7,701 nt of DNA from Chloroflexota bacterium (lineage in GTDB: Bacteria; Chloroflexota; Dehalococcoidia; Dehalococcoidales; RBG-16-60-22), in assembly GCA_025358235.1 (NCBI GenBank), contig JANYKH010000068.1, positions 1-7,701 of the forward strand. Reading direction: 5' to 3'. Positions 1-5,769 of the stretch are shown in pieces. The translations under genes were made by a program, and so were the position numbers. The notes beneath the pieces were generated by a model. The model did not search any database, had not been told where the DNA came from, and saw only the letters and a list, made by a program, of their open reading frames with translations. Position 1 is the first letter of the stretch. Every line of letters starts with the position of its first letter.

Positions 1-203
1 ATTGCCTGGCACCGATCAAGTACCTCTTGAACGAAGGGGAATTGAGTTTACATAAACTGTTACCGCTCGTCAAAGTGCGGCATATCACCAGAGCGGAAAT
101 CGACCGTTTTGACCCGCAGCACCGGAGTTTCTTCAACATCAATACGATGGACGATCTCGAAACGGCCCGGCAAATCGCCAGGGAGATCCCCGGCTATGAT
201 TAG
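1..203 (+). CDS. mobA: Molybdenum cofactor guanylyltransferase MobA (3' end only)
   Basis: This is the C-terminal 66 residues of a gene that begins before the window; the reading frame starts at base 3 and ends at TAG 201-203. MobA transfers GMP from GTP to molybdopterin in the cytoplasm, giving the guanine dinucleotide form used by DMSO-reductase-family enzymes and many formate dehydrogenases. The clue is the C-terminal signature around bases 126-160, FFNINTMDDLETA, which matches the FxNxNTPEDL ending typical of MobA and related nucleotidyltransferases, preceded by a segment reading FDPQHRS. The N-terminal GTP-binding part is outside the window, so catalytic residues cannot be checked. The downstream moeA and mobB strongly support MobA over other sugar or CTP-type nucleotidyltransferases. 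Its last 8 bases overlap the start of moeA, suggesting translational coupling. Confidence 0.85.
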   Translation, partial: CLAPIKYLLNEGELSLHKLLPLVKVRHITRAEIDRFDPQHRSFFNINTMDDLETARQIAREIPGYD

Positions 204-1473
204 CGTCGAGCAGGCTTTGGAAAAAATCCTCGCCACGTTCCAACTGCTGGAGCCGGAGTATGTGCCCATTATGGACACGCTGGGGCAGGTATTGGCCGAG
301 GATATCCGGTCCGAAATTACCGTGCCGCCGTGGGATAATTCCGCGATGGACGGTTATGCTGTGCTGGCAGCGGATACAGCCGGAGCCACGGCAAATTCCC
401 CTAAAACATTGAAAGTTATCGATACGGTTATCGCCGGAAGCATTTCACGGAAAACCGTGACGGCCGGAACGGCAATTAGAATCATGACCGGCGCGCCCCT
501 GCCGAAGGGAGCTGACGCCGTCGTCCAATTTGAAGATACGGATGAGGAAGACCGGCGCAAAGCAGGCAAGCAGGATTCGGTTATCGCCATCAGGGTAGCA
601 GTGAAGCCGCACCTGAACGTCCGCGATGCCGGAGAAGACATCCGGTCAGGTGACCTGGTGTTGGAAAAAGGGACTTTGATCCGCCCCGCCGAGGTAGGCG
701 TGCTGGCTTCTCTGGGTATGGCAAAGGTCCACGTGACGCGCCGCCCGGTGATCGCCGTGCTTTCCACCGGCAATGAATTGGCGGCAGTCGGTGCGCCGGT
801 TTCCGCCGGGAAAATTTATAACAGTAACTCTTACAGCGTGGCCGGGCTGGTAAAAAAATACGGGGCCATTCCGCTGATGTTAGGCATCGCCAGGGACAGC
901 GTTGATTCGCTGGTGGCGGCGCTGAGCAAGGGGCTCACTGCGGATATGATAATCACCACCGGCGGTGTTTCCGCCGGGGACTATGATATGGTCAAAAATG
1001 TGCTGGCCGCGGAAGGCGAAATTAATTTTTGGACGGTGCGCATGAAGCCCGGCAAGCCGCTGGCTTTTGGCTTTATCAGGGGTTCAGACCGTAAAGTGCC
1101 TCTGCTCGGTCTGCCGGGAAACCCGGTGAGCAGCATGGTAACTTTTGAATTGTTTGGCCGAGCCGCGATTATGAAGATGATGGGCATCAAAGAAATGGCC
1201 CGCCCCGTGGTGGACGTGGAACTGGCGGAGGGGCGCATCGATAACCGGGATGACCGCCGGGTGTATTCACGGGCCATCGTAACCCGAAAAGGGAATAAAT
1301 ATAATGCCCGTCTCACCGGCCCGCAGGGTTCCGGTATGTTAACATCAATGAGTAGGGCTAATGCGCTGGTTATCCTGGCGGAAGACCGCAAGAAAGCCGT
1401 GGTGGGGGATATACTGCCGGCGATAATGCTTGACTGGATACAGCCAATAGAGATGGAGACCGGCCTATCATGA
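196..1473 (+). CDS. moeA: Molybdopterin molybdenumtransferase MoeA
   Basis: MoeA inserts molybdate into adenylylated molybdopterin, the ligation step of cofactor synthesis in the cytoplasm. The protein has 425 residues, close to the usual 400-420. Visible motifs are NSAMDGYAV (residues 48-56, with the conserved Asp52), TGAPLPKGADAVV near residue 100, GEDI near 150, VLSTGNEL (188-195), GGVSAGDYD (256-264) and GLPGNPVS (305-312), followed by a C-terminal domain with GPQGSGMLTSMSRANA. The order is that of the MoeA/gephyrin E family. The ATG at 196 was chosen because AGGGAG (180-185) lies 10 bases upstream and the protein then begins MISVEQAL, as in other MoeA proteins. An open frame reaches back to 109 but would overlap most of the mobA end. 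The stop overlaps the mobB start as ATGA (1470-1473). Confidence 0.95.
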   Translation: MISVEQALEKILATFQLLEPEYVPIMDTLGQVLAEDIRSEITVPPWDNSAMDGYAVLAADTAGATANSPKTLKVIDTVIAGSISRKTVTAGTAIRIMTGAPLPKGADAVVQFEDTDEEDRRKAGKQDSVIAIRVAVKPHLNVRDAGEDIRSGDLVLEKGTLIRPAEVGVLASLGMAKVHVTRRPVIAVLSTGNELAAVGAPVSAGKIYNSNSYSVAGLVKKYGAIPLMLGIARDSVDSLVAALSKGLTADMIITTGGVSAGDYDMVKNVLAAEGEINFWTVRMKPGKPLAFGFIRGSDRKVPLLGLPGNPVSSMVTFELFGRAAIMKMMGIKEMARPVVDVELAEGRIDNRDDRRVYSRAIVTRKGNKYNARLTGPQGSGMLTSMSRANALVILAEDRKKAVVGDILPAIMLDWIQPIEMETGLS

Positions 1474-2114
1474 TACCCATAGTTTCCATTGTGGGAAAGT
1501 CCAATTCCGGCAAGACCAATTTGATGGTGGCGCTGATTACGGAGTTAAAACGCCGCGGTTACCGCGTGGCCGCGATTAAACATTCCAACGCCAATGTCCA
1601 GACCGATATAGTGAAAAAGGATACATGGCGCTACAGCGAGGCCGGGAGCGAGGTATCGGCAATTACCACGGATAAGCTCTTCGCTCTTTTTAAAAACGGA
1701 GAAAAAGCGGTGAGCCCGGAAGACCTGTATCAGTTTACGGGTTGGGAATATGATGTGGTGCTGGCGGAAGGCTTCAAGCGCAGCCGGTATCCTCAAATTG
1801 AAGTGCACCGCCGTGAATTCGGGCCGGATTTAGTGGGCGTACCGTCACAATTGATCGGTGTGGTGACGGATGAACCGCTGCCGGTGACTGTGCCTCAGTT
1901 CGCCAAAGAAGATACGGCCGGCATCGCAGATATGATCGAGAAAATAATCGTGGCTTACCCCCGCCTGGAAGTAGAAGTTATGGCGGACGGCAAGTCGCTG
2001 CAGATAGACGATACTATTAAAGATGTTCTTTCCAGGACGGTAGCCGCCATGTTTACCGCAGAGTGCGGAGATTTAGCGGGGACTGTCCGGATTTCCGTAA
2101 GGAGGCGCCCTTGA
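1470..2114 (+). CDS. mobB: Molybdopterin-guanine dinucleotide biosynthesis protein MobB with C-terminal extension
   Basis: MobB is a small GTP-binding P-loop protein that assists MobA in making molybdopterin guanine dinucleotide. Visible features are a Walker A loop GKSNSGKT (residues 9-16), a KHSN segment (37-40) where the family often has a histidine cluster, DTWRYSEAG (51-59) and VVLAEGFKRS (96-105), all typical of the MobB core. The core ends near residue 155. The remaining roughly 60 residues include VMADGKSLQIDDTIKDVLS and RTVAAMF, resembling an extension seen in some anaerobe MobB proteins with a pattern like DGKxxxLNxFVxxIIxNTVxGM; its role is unknown to me. E. coli MobB is about 170 residues, so 214 is long. 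The ATG overlaps the moeA stop and has GGAG (1455-1458) upstream. The stop TGA overlaps the TTG start of the next gene. Confidence 0.92.
   Translation: MIPIVSIVGKSNSGKTNLMVALITELKRRGYRVAAIKHSNANVQTDIVKKDTWRYSEAGSEVSAITTDKLFALFKNGEKAVSPEDLYQFTGWEYDVVLAEGFKRSRYPQIEVHRREFGPDLVGVPSQLIGVVTDEPLPVTVPQFAKEDTAGIADMIEKIIVAYPRLEVEVMADGKSLQIDDTIKDVLSRTVAAMFTAECGDLAGTVRISVRRRP
2098..2113 (+). promoter_or_regulatory. Strong ribosome binding site and TTG start of the DUF362 gene
   Basis: TAAGGAGG (2098-2105) is a near-perfect Shine-Dalgarno sequence, five bases before TTG at 2111-2113. The TTG overlaps the mobB stop as TTGA. This decides the start of the downstream gene, although its frame is open back to an ATG at 2063 inside mobB that has no comparable site. 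Confidence 0.85.
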
Positions 2115-2842
2115 TTTTCGATTCGCATGATTTTGTGTTCAGGCCGCCGCCCGTAATCTCCCGGGCACGCCGTGTTTTAATTAAGCCCAGCGCCGGTTAT
2201 CCCGCGCCATATCCCGTAACCACGAGCGCTGACTTTCTGCGCAATATTATCACCAGTATCCGGCAGGTGAGTGACGCGGATATTTTGATCCTGGAAGGTA
2301 CCGCCAGCGGGGCGCCGGTCTATCCCATTTACGAATCACTGGGCTATAATTTCCCGCGGGTGCTGACCCTGGATGTCAAGGATTGCATCCTGGTGGAAGT
2401 GGATAACCCGCTACCCAAGCCTTTCGCGGTACCTACTTTCTGGGTGCCGAACGTGGTTCTCTCCAGCGATTACCTGATCACGGTTTCGCCGTTAAAGACG
2501 TTCAATCATTCCGCCAGCCTGAGTATCGCCAACCTGCTGACGCTTCTACCCACGAGTAAATACAAGGGGAGCGCGCAGACGGGGTGGGGCGCTTTGAATG
2601 CATTGGGAATTGAAAAGGTACTGGCGGATCTCTATTTTACTCTGCCGATGGATCTGGCGCTGGTGGAAGGGGCCCAGAAAATCCAAATAGAGGATAATCC
2701 CGCACAGGGCCAGGTAGAAGAATATGGCAAGATATTCGTCGGTGAGCCTTACGCCATTGACTGCGAGATATCAGACAGGCTGGGATTAAAGCAAGAGTAT
2801 CTCTCGCTGATCAAGAGCGCCAAGGTAGAACTGGATACATAG
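2111..2842 (+). CDS. DUF362 domain protein, last gene of the Moco operon
   Basis: A 243-residue protein starting at TTG 2111. It resembles the DUF362 family (PF04015): a strand followed by RVLIKPSAGYPAPYPVTT (residues 21-38, matching the family's KPN...PxxxxTT pattern), then ADILILEG, and DYLITVSPLKTFNHSASLSIA (from residue 121, matching the DxxInlPxlKTH...xKN pattern). The family's biochemical function is poorly known; some members carry ferredoxin-like 4Fe-4S domains, but no CxxCxxC cluster is visible here. No signal peptide or membrane segment is apparent, so it is probably cytoplasmic. Its translational coupling to mobB suggests a job linked to molybdenum cofactor or a molybdoenzyme, but this is inference from position only. 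A terminator follows 26 bases after the stop. Confidence 0.8.
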   Translation: MIFDSHDFVFRPPPVISRARRVLIKPSAGYPAPYPVTTSADFLRNIITSIRQVSDADILILEGTASGAPVYPIYESLGYNFPRVLTLDVKDCILVEVDNPLPKPFAVPTFWVPNVVLSSDYLITVSPLKTFNHSASLSIANLLTLLPTSKYKGSAQTGWGALNALGIEKVLADLYFTLPMDLALVEGAQKIQIEDNPAQGQVEEYGKIFVGEPYAIDCEISDRLGLKQEYLSLIKSAKVELDT

Positions 2843-2868
2843 AGAATAGTCAGAGTTTGGATGACACT

Positions 2869-2896
2869 GAGGGGGCGAAAGCCCCCTTCTTTTTTT
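2869..2896 (+). terminator. Rho-independent terminator of the Moco operon
   Basis: GGGGGC (2871-2876), a GAAA tetraloop (2877-2880) and GCCCCC (2881-2886) form a 6-bp GC stem that an A-T and a G-T pair can extend, followed by TTCTTTTTTT. The T tract is only on the plus-strand side, so it should stop transcription from the mobA-DUF362 operon and not the converging acylphosphatase transcript. Confidence 0.92.
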
Positions 2897-2922
2897 GTCG
2901 GGTGAGAACAGGGGGGCATAAT

Positions 2923-3201
2923 TTATTTTACGCTGAAACTGTGATATGAGCCGGAAAATGGGGGGCGGTCTACGATAACCTGTTCCACGCGGGCGGAGGG
3001 GGGGCCTTTTTTGGCGGCTTGCAGCAGCAATTCCAGTTGGGCGGGGTCTCCTTCAGCGGTGATTTCCACACGCCCATCCGGCAGGTTTTTGACATATCCG
3101 GTCACGCCCAGAGTTGAAGCTCTATCTGCCACAAAGGCACGGAAAGCAACCCCCTGAACATGACCGGATACGATAGCGTGTAAAGATGCGGGATTATTCA
3201 T
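2923..3201 (-). CDS. acyP: Acylphosphatase
   Basis: Acylphosphatase hydrolyses the carboxyl-phosphate bond of acyl phosphates such as carbamoyl phosphate or 1,3-bisphosphoglycerate; it is a small cytosolic alpha/beta enzyme. The 92-residue length is typical. Both family signatures are present: SGHVQGVAFR (residues 12-21, phosphate-binding loop with catalytic Arg21) and GYVKNLPDGRVEI (35-47, with catalytic Asn39). The ATG at 3201 is the only plausible start; a weak AGGG lies close upstream at about 3204-3208. The gene lies 48 bases downstream of the small lysine-rich gene on the same strand. I see no separate promoter in that gap, so the two are probably co-transcribed. It converges with the Moco operon, separated by the terminator at 2869-2896. 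Confidence 0.95.
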   Translation of the reverse strand: MNNPASLHAIVSGHVQGVAFRAFVADRASTLGVTGYVKNLPDGRVEITAEGDPAQLELLLQAAKKGPPSARVEQVIVDRPPFSGSYHSFSVK

Positions 3202-3249
3202 TGCCCTATCATGAGAAACTATCCCATTTCCGGGGCATTGGTTAAGGGT

Positions 3250-3393
3250 TTAGTCTTCGCCCTTGCGCTTCTTCCGGCCGATTACTTCTACTTCAGGCAG
3301 TGGTTCAGAAGACATGATGGGGGTATTGCCGATTTTCTTGGTATCTTTCTTGGCTTTTTTGGTTTCCTTGTGGCCCATATTTTTGTTGCCCAT
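3250..3393 (-). CDS. Small lysine-rich protein of unknown function (47 aa)
   Basis: A 47-residue protein with 11 Lys and 2 Arg against 7 acidic residues, so basic overall. It has a lysine cluster at residues 9-20 (KETKKAKKDTKK), a central hydrophobic and proline stretch (residues 21-38) and a basic tail GRKKRKGED. I do not recognise a named domain; similarly short lysine-rich proteins beginning MGxKxxGxKExKK occur in various bacteria as hypotheticals. The ATG at 3393 was chosen because GAGGT (3401-3405) lies seven bases upstream; the frame is open to 3513, but that extension would cross the promoter. A promoter with correct spacing lies directly upstream (3426-3454). There is no signal peptide or membrane helix. 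A nucleic-acid or ribosome association would fit the charge but is speculation. It probably shares a transcript with acyP. Confidence 0.72.
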   Translation of the reverse strand: MGNKNMGHKETKKAKKDTKKIGNTPIMSSEPLPEVEVIGRKKRKGED

Positions 3394-3425
3394 ATATATC
3401 ACCTCGCAAACCTTGAGTTTTATTG

Positions 3426-3454
3426 ATATTAGCAAAGGTACAGCCGCGTGTAAA
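3426..3454 (-). promoter_or_regulatory. Sigma-70-type promoter for the small lysine-rich gene and acyP
   Basis: Read on the minus strand: TTTACA (3449-3454, five of six matches to the -35 consensus), a 17-base spacer and TAATAT (3426-3431, four of six matches to the -10). A start near 3419 would give a leader of about 26 bases containing the GAGGT ribosome site. Confidence 0.65.
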
Positions 3455-3527
3455 GAGGCTAAAGCCCGATTTATAGGAATGGGAGAGAAGAATCTTTTCA
3501 GGTGAGGGAGCAATAGATCAGAATAAG

Positions 3528-3615
3528 CTAAAGTGTAGATTCCGGCCTTCGCTGGAATGACAATCGCTTTTACGACCCCTCACCCTGAGATGTTTCGCTA
3601 CACTCCAGCATGACA
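3528..3615. repeat. Intergenic repeat-like hairpin sequences between the small gene and rnc
   Basis: Two adjacent pieces resemble dispersed intergenic repeats common in several bacterial groups. Piece one (3539-3561) contains ATTCCGGC/GCTGGAAT, an 8-bp stem (3539-3546 with 3551-3558, including one G-T pair) with loop CTTC; read on the minus strand it begins TTGTCATTCCAGCG. Piece two (about 3580-3615) reads on the minus strand as TTGTCATGCTGGAGTGTAGC and then CGAAACATCTCAGGG. Both begin with TTGTCAT on the minus strand. They could contribute to termination after rnc, but there is no clear T tract. Only one copy of each is in the window, so repetition is inferred from resemblance. Confidence 0.5.
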
Positions 3616-3631
3616 AAAGGGGAAGGGTAAA

Positions 3632-4333
3632 TCAAACGGCGCCGTTTGTTTTGCCGGTGAGTTTCTCGATTGAGGCTCGGGCGGCATCCATTTCAGCGAT
3701 TTTTTTGCTGCTGCCGGAGCCTGTACCAAGCACGGTTTCCCCGGCCTGCGCCTGAACCGTGAAGATACGGGAGTGGTCAAGCCCGCTGGCATCCAGAAGT
3801 TTGTAAGAAGGGGTAATGTGGTGGCGGGATTGCACCATTTCCTGCAGCAGGGATTTGTAATCGACGTTGTCCGGTCGGACGAAGACTTGCTTCATTTCCG
3901 GTTCGATTATGCTTGTAATCACAGTTTGCGCCGGTTCCAGTCCAAGGTCCAGGAATATCGCGCCGATGACGGCCTCCAGTGCGCTGGCCAGGTTGAGCGG
4001 TTTTTCGCGCCCGCCGCTCGATTCCTCACCCTTGCCGAGGCAGAGGAATTCGCCGAGGTTGATGCTCAGCGCCATGCGGCTGAGGGCGTCCCGCCGCACG
4101 AGAGAAGCGCGGAGTTTAGTGAGATCGCCTTCTGCGAGGTCAGGATATTTTTCATAAAGTTCCCGGGCTACCACCAGTCCCAGCACCGCATCCCCCAGGA
4201 ATTCCAGTCGTTCATTTGATCCGACCCCGGCGTTTTCATTGATGTATGAGCTGTGGGTGAGGGCTTGCTCCAGCAAACCGGCATTATTAAAGTGAACTTT
4301 CAAGACTTCTTGCAGTTTTTCGAGGTTAGTCAA
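3632..4333 (-). CDS. rnc: Ribonuclease III
   Basis: RNase III cuts double-stranded RNA, processing rRNA precursors and structured mRNAs in the cytoplasm as a homodimer. At 233 residues it matches the usual 220-250. The endonuclease domain (about 1-150) has the signature NERLEFLGDAVL (residues 40-51; acidic Glu41, Glu44, Asp48) and a second active-site segment ASALEAVIGAIFLD (116-129; Glu120). The usual Asp three residues before that Glu (Asp114 in E. coli) is Ser117 here. The dsRNA-binding domain (about 158-226) has DYKSLLQE and GSGSSKKIAEMDAA. The start is TTG at 4333, because GGAGG (4341-4345) lies seven bases upstream. The frame is open to another TTG at 4384, but that codon lies inside the -35 box. 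It is apparently transcribed alone from its own promoter. Confidence 0.95.
   Translation of the reverse strand: MTNLEKLQEVLKVHFNNAGLLEQALTHSSYINENAGVGSNERLEFLGDAVLGLVVARELYEKYPDLAEGDLTKLRASLVRRDALSRMALSINLGEFLCLGKGEESSGGREKPLNLASALEAVIGAIFLDLGLEPAQTVITSIIEPEMKQVFVRPDNVDYKSLLQEMVQSRHHITPSYKLLDASGLDHSRIFTVQAQAGETVLGTGSGSSKKIAEMDAARASIEKLTGKTNGAV
3633..3648. repeat. 16-bp perfect palindrome at the 3' end of rnc
   Basis: CAAACGGCGCCGTTTG is its own reverse complement. It covers the last codons of rnc and the first two bases of its TGA. With no loop bases it is a weak RNA hairpin former, and no regulatory role is evident. Confidence 0.4.
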
Positions 4334-4340
4334 TTGGAAT

Positions 4341-4384
4341 CCTCCGATAGCGTTCAGGATAGGCGAGGACGGGTAGTTTGTCAA
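4341..4384 (-). promoter_or_regulatory. Promoter and ribosome binding site of rnc
   Basis: Read on the minus strand: TTGACA (4379-4384, perfect -35), a 17-base spacer and TATCCT (4356-4361, four of six -10 matches). A start near 4349 leaves a leader of about 16 bases holding GGAGG (4341-4345) ahead of the TTG at 4333. The close fit of promoter, ribosome site and start supports all three. Confidence 0.8.
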
Positions 4385-4636
4385 TGATGATGGGCGATGC
4401 AGCGTTCAGATTTTAGTTGCCGTCGAATTAACATCACCCCTGCTCTTCAACATCTTCCTGGCAGTAAACCACAGAGTTATTTGGTTGAAGAGGGGTTTCT
4501 ACTGGCGGAGGGGGCTGCACCCCCTCGCGAGATGTCGCCCCTGCTCCGGTTTGCAAAGCCCGAGTTAATTGGAGAGAAAGCGTTTTACTGTGCATCAACC
4601 AAATGAGAACTTAACCATTGGCGGCATGGCGGCAGT
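4385..4636. other. Spacer of about 250 bases between the sensor kinase and rnc, without a convincing gene
   Basis: This stretch separates two minus-strand genes. Short open frames exist on both strands (4397-4606 plus, 69 codons; 4434-4595 minus, 53 codons), but neither has a ribosome site or recognisable protein features. What it does hold is a set of inverted repeats, listed separately at 4437-4604. I see no T-tract terminator after the sensor kinase and no tRNA or known RNA fold. Confidence 0.6.
4437..4604. repeat. Nested inverted repeats, possible small non-autonomous element or structured RNA
   Basis: Three pairings are seen. CTCTTCAAC (4443-4451) pairs with GTTGAAGAG (4484-4492), extendable by CCC/GGG across a two-base bulge. 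ATTTGGTTGA (4479-4488) pairs with TCAACCAAAT (4595-4604), enclosing 106 bases. GAGGGGG (4508-4514) pairs with CCCCCTC (4520-4526) around loop CTGCA. The first two share GTTGA at 4484-4488, so they are alternative folds. There is no transposase and no clear target-site duplication. Confidence 0.45.
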
Positions 4637-5761
4637 TCAAGTATAAGTCACCGGGATCTCGATATTGATTTTTGTCCCCTCGTTCAGGCGCGATTTAATG
4701 GTCACGGTACCGCCGGCGATCTCGATTCTTTCTCTGATGCTCATAAGCCCGAAGCCGCGCAGTCCGGAAGTGGTTTTACCAGCCTCATCAACATCAAAAC
4801 CCTGCCCGTCATCGATAACGCGCAAGATGACGATGGTTTTCTTAAATTGAATGGTTACGCCTACATTTTTAGCCCTGGCGTGCCGCGTGATGTTGGAGAA
4901 GACCTCCTGAATAACACGGAATAATATCAGTTCCAGGTCCGGGGCAAACCTCTTGGCGCGGCCTATGGCCTTTAAGGTTACCTTAATTCCAGCCGGTTCA
5001 AGGCTGGTGGTTATCAGGGAAGAGGCAGCCGGAAAGATTCCAAAATCGCGCAGGGAGACGGGATGAAGGTCATATATCAGTTTGTGCAGATCGTCCAGAA
5101 TCCGGCGTGAAACTTCCCGGCTTTTTTCCAGCATGGCACGGCTGTCTTCAGCATCTGCCGGCAACTGCATCAGGGCAGCTTCCAGGTACGCAGTAAGAGC
5201 GGAGACAGACTGGCTGGTGTCATCATGCAAATCGTGGGCAATGCGGTCCCTTTCTTCTTCCTTCATTGATTCAAGGTGGGCGGAGAGTCGCCGCAATTGG
5301 GCCCGTGATGCCTTGAGCCGTTCTTCTGCCTGTTTGCGGTCAGTAATATCAGTTACCATGTGGAAGAATATCTCTTTGCCTTGGGGGGTCATGGCGCCGG
5401 TGGGGTAGATGGATGAGCGGACCCACCGCCCGGTTTTGTCATCCTTTATTTCACACTCTACCCCGTGTCCTTTTTCTACTGATTCTTCAAGAGGGCAGCC
5501 GGGAAAGAGACCGTCCACGCCGTGTATCGCTTTGGGGCAGAACTGGCCCTGGATATCTTCCGGGGAAACACCGAGGAATTGCTGAATGGCCTTATTGGCC
5601 ATGATGATATGATGTGATGAATCGACAAGCATGGCATAAAAGGGCAGCGCATCAAGTAGCCCGAAGACGTTCAGGCTGGCCGCTGTAAACGCAGCATTTA
5701 CCTCCGCGGGGGAGGGGCAGGCGACGGGACTAATCGACGGCTTGTTATTTTTAGCTTTCAT
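4637..5761 (-). CDS. PAS-domain sensor histidine kinase, NarL/DesK-type (HisKA_3)
   Basis: A 374-residue cytoplasmic-looking kinase with no membrane segment or signal peptide. Order: a PAS domain (about 32-140, beginning LLDALPFYAMLVDSSH and ending VTDITDRKQAEERL), a short coiled linker (about 143-170), a HisKA_3 dimerisation domain with ERDRIAHDLHDDTSQ (170-184; phosphoacceptor most likely His179), and a HATPase_c domain with an N box around SNITRHA, DDGQGFD and GFGLMSIRERIEIAGG. Such kinases normally phosphorylate LuxR/NarL-type response regulators; none is in the window, so it is an orphan here. The PAS domain has FCPKAIHGVDGLFPGCP (74-90), like the Cys/His motif CYEVxHG...CxGCP of some PAS sensors, but one Cys is Phe86. 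The ATG at 5761 has no ribosome site and sits just after a perfect -10 box. It is transcribed divergently from the mutase. The ligand is unknown. Confidence 0.92.
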   Translation of the reverse strand: MKAKNNKPSISPVACPSPAEVNAAFTAASLNVFGLLDALPFYAMLVDSSHHIIMANKAIQQFLGVSPEDIQGQFCPKAIHGVDGLFPGCPLEESVEKGHGVECEIKDDKTGRWVRSSIYPTGAMTPQGKEIFFHMVTDITDRKQAEERLKASRAQLRRLSAHLESMKEEERDRIAHDLHDDTSQSVSALTAYLEAALMQLPADAEDSRAMLEKSREVSRRILDDLHKLIYDLHPVSLRDFGIFPAASSLITTSLEPAGIKVTLKAIGRAKRFAPDLELILFRVIQEVFSNITRHARAKNVGVTIQFKKTIVILRVIDDGQGFDVDEAGKTTSGLRGFGLMSIRERIEIAGGTVTIKSRLNEGTKINIEIPVTYT

Positions 5762-5769
5762 TGATCAGT

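Noticed and set aside
2060..2111. Possible insertion of a repeat carrying GGGGACTGTCCGGATTTCC at the end of mobB
   Set aside because: The encoded tail still lines up with the expected end of extended MobB proteins and is immediately followed by a functional ribosome site, so no disruption is evident.
2869..2896. Bidirectional terminator also serving acyP
   Set aside because: There is no T tract on the minus-strand exit side of the hairpin.
3211..3505. Plus-strand open frames of 71 and 80 codons rich in hydrophobic residues, which look like membrane proteins
   Set aside because: They are antisense images of the lysine-rich small gene: AAG and AAA codons read backwards give Leu and Phe. They have no ribosome site.
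3394..3513. N-terminal extension of the small lysine-rich protein
   Set aside because: The extension crosses the predicted promoter, while the ATG at 3393 has an ideal ribosome site.
4508..4526. Terminator for the sensor kinase
   Set aside because: The stem is GC-rich, but neither strand has a following run of T.
4434..4595. A 53-codon open frame on the minus strand in the same spacer
   Set aside because: No Shine-Dalgarno sequence or promoter at a sensible distance, and a low-complexity, proline-rich translation over inverted repeats.
4397..4606. A 69-codon open frame on the plus strand between the sensor kinase and rnc
   Set aside because: No ribosome binding site, no recognisable domain, it runs through GC-rich hairpins, and it lies antisense to two minus-strand genes' spacer.
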